Part shown: positions 1-5,464 of the stretch, one piece after another | Numbering within the stretch: the first letter of the stretch is position 1 | Layout of the letters: the number at the start of each line of letters is the position of its first letter | Assembly: GCA_023136985.1 (NCBI GenBank) | Contig: JAGLQD010000289.1 | Coordinates: 1 to 6,028 of the forward strand | Length of the DNA stretch: 6,028 nt | Direction of reading: 5' to 3' | Source: Candidatus Sabulitectum sp. | GTDB lineage: Bacteria > Fermentibacterota > Fermentibacteria > Fermentibacterales > JCC-6 | Position numbers and translations under genes: made by a program | The notes under the pieces: generated by a model | Told to the model about the DNA's origin: nothing | Databases searched by the model: none | The model's input: only the letters and a program-made list of their open reading frames with translations

Positions 1-250
1 CCAGTTGCTCGCGTTGAGCATCGGTCATATTGCTGTCTGGAATTGTGGCAGAATCCCGAGCTGGCCACCACGCTCCAGGAGGCATTTCGTCTTCTTCAAC
101 TGAAGCAGGAAGGTCATCAAAGGAATGAAGAAAGTTAAGCATTTTCAGCCTTGCAAGTCCGCGGTATTTGTAGCCGGTCAGAGTAACAACAAGTAGTAAA
201 AGAACCATGGGAATGATACAATTCAAAGTTTTCTTTCCGGGACAATTCAT
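1..250 (-). CDS. Membrane-anchored exported protein of unknown function, N-terminal part only
   Basis: The gene reads leftward from ATG at 250-248 and stays open to the window edge, giving 83 codons; the C-terminus is missing. The start is fixed by a strong Shine-Dalgarno site, AGGAGG at 265-260 on the minus strand, nine bases upstream. The protein begins MNCPGKKTLNC, followed by a hydrophobic segment at residues 11-26 (IIPMVLLLLVVTLTG) and then a basic stretch, YKYRGLARLK. No AxA cleavage site or lipobox is visible, so an uncleaved N-terminal anchor with the rest outside the inner membrane is the best reading. Residues 43-83 are acidic and Pro/Trp-rich (MPPGAWWPARDS, then MTDAQREQL). From memory, a similar anchor plus 'GAWWP...LT/MTxEQRE' linker occurs in front of arylsulfotransferase/PQQ-like propellers in FCB-type genomes, but the diagnostic domain lies outside the window and this is only a suggestion. 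It is divergent from the receptor gene and probably a separate transcription unit. Confidence 0.82.
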   Translation of the reverse strand, partial: MNCPGKKTLNCIIPMVLLLLVVTLTGYKYRGLARLKMLNFLHSFDDLPASVEEDEMPPGAWWPARDSATIPDSNMTDAQREQL

Positions 251-286
251 AGGCTGCTTCCTCCTGTTATGTACTGTGTTTCGCAA

Positions 287-316
287 TGTATACTATTACA
301 AATAGCTCGTTGTAAA
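287..316 (-). promoter_or_regulatory. Candidate sigma70-like promoter for the leftward gene
   Basis: On the minus strand TTTACA (316-311, five of six matches to TTGACA) is followed after 18 bases by TATACA (292-287, four of six matches to TATAAT). Transcription would begin near position 280, leaving a leader of about 30 bases that contains the AGGAGG ribosome binding site (265-260) before the ATG at 250. The geometry is good but the match is only moderate, and the promoter consensus of this lineage is unknown. Confidence 0.35.
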
Positions 317-447
317 TTGCACTGACAATTTGGTATTATTTATAAATCAAGACAGCGGGAAAGTAATGCATGTATTAAGTTATATGGGCGGGAAATGATT
401 TGGTAAAAAGAATCAAGCGGGGGCAATGGAACTCATTTATAAAAGTA

Positions 448-465
448 CACTATAGTATCATAGTG
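448..465. promoter_or_regulatory. Inverted repeat upstream of the receptor gene, possible operator
   Basis: CACTAT (448-453) and ATAGTG (460-465) are perfect inverted half-sites with a 6-base spacer. The arrangement fits either a small dimeric-regulator operator or a weak hairpin. A TATAGT hexamer (451-456, five of six matches to a -10 box) overlaps the left half-site, so a protein bound here could block or position polymerase. The upstream -35 candidate TGGAAC (427-432) is poor. The repeat is about 100 bases before the receptor start. Confidence 0.25.
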
Positions 466-566
466 GATACTGGGGGTATATGCAGGCAAAAGAACAGTAA
501 AATAGATTTTGGGATATAAAGCTCTGGAAACGGATGTAAATTCAATTAGAGAAGGGTAGTCTGAGT

Positions 567-3182
567 ATGAGAGTAGTTCTTTTTCTTTTGATCTTTCTGA
601 CCCCGTTGGTTGCTACCGCTTCTTCAGGTGTGATCGCCGGTCTTGTTGAGGCAGATAATGGCGAACCGCTTATCGGTGCAACAGTTATCATAGAAGGAAC
701 GCCATTCGGAGCAATGACCTCTGTCCGTGGGGAATATGTAATTGCCGGTCTTGCCCCGGGAACATATACTGTACAGGCTCGAATGGTTGGAAGAGCAACT
801 GCAAGAGTTGAGAAGGTGGTAGTTGAAGCGGATAATGTCAGCCGCATCGATTTCCAGTTGCAGGAAGACGCCACAGGCTCAACAGTTATTCTTGTTACCC
901 AGTCACGAACAACTATTTTAAGAGATATTCCAGCTACTGCTTTTCAGCTTGATCTGTCTGAGATGCGAACAATGACAGCCAGCACAATTGTTGACATGAT
1001 AGCTACGCAACCGGGAGTGGTGCAGCAGGATGGGGAGCTGCATGTGCGCGGTGGCAGAGCCGGTGAGGTCGATTATGTGCTTGATGGAATTTCACTGCGC
1101 TCTCCAATGGACAACAGATTTAATTTCGATATTCCAGTCTCGGCAGTGTCTAATGCCACTCTTATGACTGGAGGATTAAGCATAGAGTACGGAAATACCC
1201 TGTCTGGAATTGTTGATCTTATAGGCAAGGAAGGAGGTGACTCATTCAGAGGTACTGTTTCCGGGCGGATGGGTGACGCTACATCAACAATGATCTCTTC
1301 AGGAGAACAGGTTTTTACCGAGAGCATTGATGTTGACCTCTGCAGAAGAGATCTGAGCAGCGGGGAAATAACACTTTCCGGCCCTGAACCCATTACAGAA
1401 ACTCTTTTACCGGCCATTGGTCTTGATGTTCCCGGCGAAGTTACAATCAGTGCTACCGGACAGTTTTCTGCCAGCGGGGAAAACAATCTGGATACCAGAG
1501 ACAACTGGTCATACAACTGGCTGAATGATGCTTCTGGAATGGTAAAGCTGTCTTACAGGCCTGTGGCTAGAACCATATTCTCTCTGAATGCAGTGGGATC
1601 ATACAGGGAGCATGGATGGAATCAGTGGGCCTGGTCAAGGTATGGCGAGGTGGGAATTGTCGAAGGTAATCTGTATCCCCCTGGAAGTCAGGACTATGCC
1701 CTGCCTGTAATGTTCAGCGAGACTGGCGGTCTGATTCTTAACATGTCTCACCTCATAGGCGATAAGACAAATCTGAAAGTTACCATGGGAGCTGTGAAAT
1801 TCCAGAACTGGAACAGAATTTACGACCCCGAGGGAGGCTTTGTAGGAGAAGGAACAAACCCGTTGTTCTGGATGACTCAGTACACGCCTCCCCAGCTCTT
1901 CGAAAGTCAACTGGGATTCTTTTACGATGGCGTTCATCAGAATGTCTGGCATGATTCAAAGGCAATTGTATCCACAGTGAACATCGGACTTGATATGAAC
2001 CCCAATCCCAGGGCCAGAATGAAAGTTGGTGTATCGGGAAAATACTACGATCTGTATCAGTATAACGCCTATTTCCTTGCTCCGGGCAATGCTTATCTCT
2101 CCCTGTGGAACGCTTATCCGTTTTCCATTGCAGGCTACGCACAAGCAAGTTACCGGTTCACCGGGGGCTCAATAACAACTGCAGGTGTTCGCGCCGATTA
2201 CTTCAATTCCAATACGACTGTCTTTGATCTGGAAACTGGCGGCGGAGTGCCAGTTGAGGCAAAAGTACACATTAGTCCCAGATTCAGTTTCTCGGTTCCA
2301 TTCAGCGAGAGGTCTATTTTCTTTACTACTTTTGGTCATTACTTCCAGATGCCTCCTATGAACAGCCTGTACCTTCAGACCACATACAACATGGGCGCGG
2401 AACGGGTAATTGCGGGAAACCCTGATCTGGATCCAGAGCTTACGCAGCTTTTTGAAGTTGGGATCCGCCAGGAACTGGATCAATTCTCTGACTTGGCTAT
2501 TTCATTTTACAACAAGGACATAACCGGGTTGGTGAGCACGGAGAACCATCAGGAGAGTACCAGTTATGTATTCACAAATGATAACAGTCACGGGAATGTC
2601 AGAGGTATTGAGACCAGTTTGTCACGGGCACCGGGAAGCAATGTATTCGGCCAGCTTTTCTATACCTTTTCTATAGCGAAGGGAAAGTATTCATCAATGC
2701 TGGAGTTGTACAACAATTCACAGCAGGGTGTTTACTACATATCAAGAGAGGAAAATTATCTTGACTGGGATCAGGCTCACCAGGCTGGAACAACTTTAGG
2801 ATACACCTTCTTAGGCTCTGAGGGGCCGGAACTGGCAGGCATATATCCCATAGAGAACATGTCCTTTTCCGCCTCATGGAAATACGGTAGTGGAACACCC
2901 TACTCTCTTCCCCCAACGGAAAGCGTTCTGCATGAGACAAACACAGAGAGAAGACCTTACACAATGCAGACCGATCTAACAGTATCCAGAGGTTTTGATC
3001 TTGGTATTGGGGAAGTCAAGTTTATGGCAGGAGTCTTCAATATTTTCAACAGAGATAATATCACTCATATCTATGATACATCTCTCTTTCATACCACGGG
3101 AGATCCAACTGGAGAAATGGGTAACCCAAGGGCATGGTCACCTGTAAGACACTTCCTCTTTTCGGCTGTTGTGTCATGGTAG
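567..3182 (+). CDS. TonB-dependent outer-membrane receptor with N-terminal carboxypeptidase-regulatory-like domain
   Basis: A complete 871-residue outer-membrane receptor, expected to import a ligand using TonB/ExbBD energy. Residues 1-18 are a signal peptide ending in ATA (cleavage before S19). Residues ~22-98 form a carboxypeptidase-regulatory-like beta-sandwich (GEPLIGATVIIEGT, then GEYVIAGLAPGTYTV), as in SusC-type and other FCB receptors. TVILVTQ (106-112) could serve as the TonB box. The plug spans ~115-220, with the core LHVRGGRAGEVDYVLDGISL at 158-177 and a GGLSIEYGNTLSGIVDL strand near its end. The remainder is barrel, with repeated alternating aromatic strands. It ends FLFSAVVSW, a terminal aromatic beta-signal for BAM assembly, so the C-terminus is intact. 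GAAGGG at 551-556 is a modest ribosome binding site ten bases before ATG 567. The following lipoprotein gene starts inside its last codons, which points to a stoichiometric partnership. Family is certain; substrate is unknown. No SusD homologue is adjacent. Confidence 0.95.
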   Translation: MRVVLFLLIFLTPLVATASSGVIAGLVEADNGEPLIGATVIIEGTPFGAMTSVRGEYVIAGLAPGTYTVQARMVGRATARVEKVVVEADNVSRIDFQLQEDATGSTVILVTQSRTTILRDIPATAFQLDLSEMRTMTASTIVDMIATQPGVVQQDGELHVRGGRAGEVDYVLDGISLRSPMDNRFNFDIPVSAVSNATLMTGGLSIEYGNTLSGIVDLIGKEGGDSFRGTVSGRMGDATSTMISSGEQVFTESIDVDLCRRDLSSGEITLSGPEPITETLLPAIGLDVPGEVTISATGQFSASGENNLDTRDNWSYNWLNDASGMVKLSYRPVARTIFSLNAVGSYREHGWNQWAWSRYGEVGIVEGNLYPPGSQDYALPVMFSETGGLILNMSHLIGDKTNLKVTMGAVKFQNWNRIYDPEGGFVGEGTNPLFWMTQYTPPQLFESQLGFFYDGVHQNVWHDSKAIVSTVNIGLDMNPNPRARMKVGVSGKYYDLYQYNAYFLAPGNAYLSLWNAYPFSIAGYAQASYRFTGGSITTAGVRADYFNSNTTVFDLETGGGVPVEAKVHISPRFSFSVPFSERSIFFTTFGHYFQMPPMNSLYLQTTYNMGAERVIAGNPDLDPELTQLFEVGIRQELDQFSDLAISFYNKDITGLVSTENHQESTSYVFTNDNSHGNVRGIETSLSRAPGSNVFGQLFYTFSIAKGKYSSMLELYNNSQQGVYYISREENYLDWDQAHQAGTTLGYTFLGSEGPELAGIYPIENMSFSASWKYGSGTPYSLPPTESVLHETNTERRPYTMQTDLTVSRGFDLGIGEVKFMAGVFNIFNRDNITHIYDTSLFHTTGDPTGEMGNPRAWSPVRHFLFSAVVSW

Positions 3183-4228
3183 GGAACAAAGAAAGAGGAG
3201 TTACAGCAATATCGGCAGGATTGTTTGTAACAGTAATCTGTTCAATTCTTTTTGCAAGCTGTACCAATCTTACTGAATATGAAATGGCATTCAAGGCAGG
3301 GCTCCATGTTATTGCACCGGAAGACTTCTCCGTTATCAGTACCATATCGGATATGCCAGGAGCCAGAAGCCTGATGATGTATCCCGGGAATATCTTCATC
3401 GCATCCACAGAAGGACTTATTTACCGGTACGATTCAGAAACCCTTGAGCTGGTGGAGGCGTATCAGGTGGCTTTACCTTCTCCAGCGGGTTTCTCTCAGA
3501 TGGTTTACTGTAGTCTGAAGAACACCGCGTACCTCATTGGCTCACTTGGAAATATCCTGGAAGTGAGCCTGCCGGAGTGTACGGTTATTGATGAATTCGC
3601 TGTATGCCAGTCACCGACAAAACTGGCTCTTGGGCCGGGTTCAGAATACCTGTTTGTTGCTGATGGGCCATCCAAGAGAATCCATCAGGTATCAATTGAT
3701 AACAATCATGCTTACGATAATGTCGGGATTTACTTCAACATTTATTGTATGGAGCCTTCTCCTAACCCGGACTCCATGCTTGTGGGTACTTCTGCAGGGA
3801 TCGACCTGATCGAGGTTATAAGCCCCACAGACATTCGAGGAACCAGGTTGTATCAGGGTGGTGCTTTTTTTGCTCTTGCTTCTGTACCGGATGATACAAT
3901 TTATGTGGGGGTAAAAAAACCACTCTATGGGGCGGGAGAGGTTGCAGTGTCTGTGGGGATTGTGGATGTTTTCATCCCAGAGTTTGCAGACCCTCCCCCG
4001 CCTGAATTCTATGAAACAATTGAAATTGAAGGAACTGGCCACTTACTGGCAATGGGGAAAGACTGGCAGCATGCTTATGTGCTGAGTTATCTGGGCGATA
4101 ATACCAGCAGGCTCATCTCATACAACTACCGTTTTTCAGAGACTCCTCAGGAATTGGATCTTCCCGGATTTCCTCTTGATCTGAAGGTTTCAGGGAATGG
4201 AGTTATCTATGTGCTTACAACAGAGTGA
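3111..4228 (+). repeat. Tandem duplication, unit A (receptor 3' tail plus lipoprotein A)
   Basis: This segment matches 4261-5356 along its whole length. Similarity starts around GGAGAAATGGG (3111), still inside the receptor gene, and stops at the lipoprotein stop codons. Only 32 bases (4229-4260) separate the two units. By eye the coding parts are about 80-85% identical, best in the last 55 codons and poorest over the signal peptides. Confidence 0.9.
3176..4228 (+). CDS. Beta-propeller lipoprotein, copy A, translationally coupled to the receptor
   Basis: A 350-residue lipoprotein, unnamed. I take ATG 3176, which overlaps the receptor stop by 7 bases, over the in-frame ATG 3134. It puts basic residues (GNKER) directly before the hydrophobic core, and the 3134 codon is ACG in the paralogue while 3176 is conserved. 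The lipobox is FASC with lipidated C29; the +2 residue is Thr, which does not argue for inner-membrane retention. Residues 62-350 read as seven blade-like repeats (about 62-97, 104-141, 146-185, 190-225, 230-284, 287-328, 331-350), each with a strand like NIFIAS or EYLFVADG followed by IYRYDSET-like strands. Strand 51-58 (FSVISTIS) would close the last blade. This is YVTN/NHL-like in style, by eye. Cys 112, 135, 144 and 191 are shared with the paralogue. There is no Shine-Dalgarno site, so translation is probably coupled to the receptor. Inferred role: surface ligand-binding lid, analogous to BtuG on BtuB. Confidence 0.85.
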   Translation: MVGNKERGVTAISAGLFVTVICSILFASCTNLTEYEMAFKAGLHVIAPEDFSVISTISDMPGARSLMMYPGNIFIASTEGLIYRYDSETLELVEAYQVALPSPAGFSQMVYCSLKNTAYLIGSLGNILEVSLPECTVIDEFAVCQSPTKLALGPGSEYLFVADGPSKRIHQVSIDNNHAYDNVGIYFNIYCMEPSPNPDSMLVGTSAGIDLIEVISPTDIRGTRLYQGGAFFALASVPDDTIYVGVKKPLYGAGEVAVSVGIVDVFIPEFADPPPPEFYETIEIEGTGHLLAMGKDWQHAYVLSYLGDNTSRLISYNYRFSETPQELDLPGFPLDLKVSGNGVIYVLTTE

Positions 4229-4328
4229 TCAACTCCAAAGTGAGTGCCGTAGACTCCCCAGGAAAAATGGGCAACGCATTGCACGGTCACCTGTAAGACA
4301 CTTCCTCTTTTCGGCGGTTGTGTCATGA
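4209..4328 (+). other. Possible 39-codon bridging reading frame between the two lipoprotein genes
   Basis: An open frame runs from ATG 4209, inside the end of lipoprotein gene A, to TGA 4326-4328. That stop overlaps the ATG of gene B as ATGA, the usual stop-start coupling geometry. GGAG at 4199-4202 sits six bases before the ATG. Ribosomes on this frame would cross gene A's stop (4226-4228) and end on gene B's start, which has no Shine-Dalgarno site of its own. The last 14 codons encode RSPVRHFLFSAVVS, identical to the receptor's C-terminal residues before its final Trp. The peptide itself is unlikely to be functional. An open frame of this size can arise by chance, so this is a hypothesis about translation, not a confident gene. 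Confidence 0.25.
4261..4328 (+). pseudogene. Fossil 3' end of a TonB receptor gene carried along by the duplication
   Basis: This stretch aligns with 3111-3178 of the receptor gene with a single one-base deletion, near 4278. The last 43 bases up to and including the lipoprotein ATG (4285-4327 versus 3136-3178) differ at one position only, a synonymous Ala codon change (T3167 to G4316). The frame reads RSPVRHFLFSAVVS and then TGA where the receptor has its last Trp codon, TGG. The rest of the receptor is absent, so this is a leader left by the copying event, not a gene. It contains no Shine-Dalgarno site for the downstream ATG. Confidence 0.88.
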
Positions 4329-5356
4329 CAGGAAACAAAGAAAGAATTTCAGTAAAACCGGGAATTTTATTTGTCGCAACGATCTTTTCAGTTCTTTTTC
4401 CCGGCTGCACCGATCTTACTGAACATGAAATGTCGTTTGAGGCAGGTTTGCACTTCATCGCACCGGAAGACTTCACCATTATTAATACTATTTCAGATAT
4501 ACCAGGAGCCAGAAGCTTGATGATGTATCCTGGAAATATCTTCATAGCATCCACAGAGGGACGTATTTACCGGTACGATTCAGAAACCCGGGAGCTGGTG
4601 GAAGTGTATCAGGTTGCTGCGCCTTCCCCGGCAGGGTTCTCCCAGATAGTTTACTGTAGTCTGAAGAACACCGCTTACCTGATCGGCTCACTGGGGAAAA
4701 TTCTGGAAGTGAGCCTGCCGCAGTGTACGGTTATTGATGAATTCACAGTATGTCAGTCTCCAACAAAGCTGGCTATTGGCCCGGTATCAGAATACCTGTT
4801 TGTAGCCGATGGACCGAGTACCAGGGTTTATCAGGTTTCGATCGACAATAACGAGGCTTATGACAATGTCTGGATCTACTTCGACATTTATTGTATGGAG
4901 CTTTCTCCAAACCCTGACTCCATGCTGGTAGGCAATTCCGCAGGGATTGACCTGATCGAAGTTCTAAGCCCCACTGATCTTCGAGGAACGCAGTTGTACA
5001 AGGGAGGAACTATGGTTGCTCTTGCTGCTGTACCGGATGATACAATTTTTGTTGGGGTAAAAGGAATACACAATGCCGCAGTGGGTATTGTGGACGTTTT
5101 CATACCACAGTTTGTAGAACCTACCCCCCCTGAATTCTATGAAGCAATTGAAATTGATGGAACGGCACATTTTCTGGCCTTGGGACAGGACTGGCAGCAT
5201 GCCTATGTGCTGAGTTATCTGGGCGACAATACCAGCAGGCTCATCTCATACAACTATCGTTTTTCAGAGACTCCTCTTGAATTGGATCTTCCGGGATTTC
5301 CCCTTGATCTGAAGGTATCAGGGGATGGAGTTATATATGCGCTTACCACTGAATAA
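4325..5356 (+). CDS. Beta-propeller lipoprotein, copy B, paralogue of the upstream gene
   Basis: A 343-residue lipoprotein, unnamed, whose mature part matches copy A at roughly 80-85% of residues by eye. The start at ATG 4325 corresponds exactly to the copy A start, and both open with GNKER. The lipobox is FPGC with lipidated C28, again followed by Thr. The same seven blade-like repeats and all four mature cysteines are kept. Blade strands are nearly unchanged (ARSLMMYPGNIFIASTEG; SYLGDNTSRLISYNY; PGFPLDLKVSG). The main differences are the signal peptide, the triplet TMV in place of AFF at the start of blade five, and a six-residue deletion just after VGVK in that blade. Both copies therefore look functional and possibly specialised. 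The 96-base gap from copy A holds a receptor-gene fossil and no Shine-Dalgarno site, so translation may depend on upstream ribosomes. Inferred role: an alternative lid or ligand-capture subunit for the same receptor. Confidence 0.85.
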   Translation: MTGNKERISVKPGILFVATIFSVLFPGCTDLTEHEMSFEAGLHFIAPEDFTIINTISDIPGARSLMMYPGNIFIASTEGRIYRYDSETRELVEVYQVAAPSPAGFSQIVYCSLKNTAYLIGSLGKILEVSLPQCTVIDEFTVCQSPTKLAIGPVSEYLFVADGPSTRVYQVSIDNNEAYDNVWIYFDIYCMELSPNPDSMLVGNSAGIDLIEVLSPTDLRGTQLYKGGTMVALAAVPDDTIFVGVKGIHNAAVGIVDVFIPQFVEPTPPEFYEAIEIDGTAHFLALGQDWQHAYVLSYLGDNTSRLISYNYRFSETPLELDLPGFPLDLKVSGDGVIYALTTE

Positions 5357-5369
5357 TACCACAGCTGCA

Positions 5370-5399
5370 TTGAGAACCTGTTTTCAGATTGGGCATATT
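5370..5399 (+). promoter_or_regulatory. Weak candidate promoter for the S41 peptidase gene
   Basis: TTGAGA (5370-5375, five of six) is followed after 18 bases by CATATT (5394-5399, four of six). Transcription would start near 5406 and give a leader of about 60 bases. No terminator-like hairpin with a T-run is visible between 5357 and this site, so read-through from the lipoprotein genes is equally possible. Confidence 0.22.
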
Positions 5400-5450
5400 T
5401 CTGGATCGTACAATCTTAGTAGAAATCTGAATTCTTTGATCAATAATACC

Positions 5451-5457
5451 GGAGGAG
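5451..5457 (+). promoter_or_regulatory. Strong Shine-Dalgarno site of the S41 peptidase gene
   Basis: GGAGGAG lies seven bases before ATG 5465 and fixes that start. It shows that this genome uses anti-Shine-Dalgarno pairing, as also seen for the leftward gene at 260-265. The lack of any such site before the two propeller lipoproteins is therefore meaningful. Confidence 0.8.
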
Positions 5458-5464
5458 TTTCATT

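Larger units (their letters stand above)
251..566. other. Divergent intergenic control region, 316 bp
   Basis: AT-rich spacer between the leftward gene and the rightward receptor gene. It must hold promoters for both. I see a reasonable minus-strand promoter at 287-316, an inverted repeat at 448-465, and two copies of the palindromic octamer TTTATAAA (339-346 and 436-443). Plus-strand promoter candidates are weak: TTGCAC (317-322) with TATAAA (341-346) at 18 bases, which would leave a long leader of about 210 bases, or TATAGT (451-456), which overlaps the inverted repeat. No tRNA, other structured RNA or convincing protein gene was found here. Confidence 0.6.
4261..5356 (+). repeat. Tandem duplication, unit B (receptor 3' tail fossil plus lipoprotein B)
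   Basis: Second copy of the unit at 3111-4228. It is shorter because of a one-base deletion in the tail, a one-codon deletion in the signal peptide and an 18-base deletion in the fifth blade. Sequence after its TAA (5354-5356) has no resemblance to the sequence after copy A's TGA, so the duplicated block ends at the coding end. Confidence 0.9.

Noticed and set aside
480..500. Six-codon frame (MQAKEQ) preceded by GGGGG upstream of the receptor
   Set aside because: Too short, with no attenuator-like structure around it and no reason to call it a leader peptide.
511..520. TATAAA-like -10 box close to the receptor start
   Set aside because: No acceptable -35 hexamer lies 16-19 bases upstream, so it was not called as a promoter.
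542..2483. Several minus-strand open frames of about 60-150 codons opposite the receptor gene
   Set aside because: They lie antisense to a clearly coding receptor gene, show no recognisable domain or good ribosome binding site, and are shadows of its codon use.
3134..3175. Alternative start of lipoprotein A at ATG 3134, adding 14 residues
   Set aside because: The extension lies wholly inside receptor coding sequence, gives a poorer signal peptide, and the equivalent codon in the paralogue is ACG. The conserved ATG is 3176.
3865..3919. Seven-base T and A runs (3865-3871 and 3913-3919) in lipoprotein A as possible phase-variation tracts
   Set aside because: Seven-base runs are common and short for slippage switching. 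The frame is intact, and the first run is not conserved as a homopolymer in the paralogue.
4223..4235. GAGT-N5-ACTC inverted repeat at the end of lipoprotein gene A, as a terminator
   Set aside because: The stem is only four base pairs with no following T-run. It would not terminate transcription.
4267..4296. Mini-frame of nine codons (MGNALHGHL) with AGGA just upstream
   Set aside because: It ends at 4296, 28 bases before the copy B ATG, so it could not couple directly. It is a by-product of a one-base shift in the receptor fossil.
3061..4554. Two similar minus-strand frames (3061-3408 and 4207-4554) with related proteins beginning MDAMKIFPGYII
   Set aside because: They resemble each other only because they lie opposite the duplicated lipoprotein coding sequence; there is no independent sign of expression or function.
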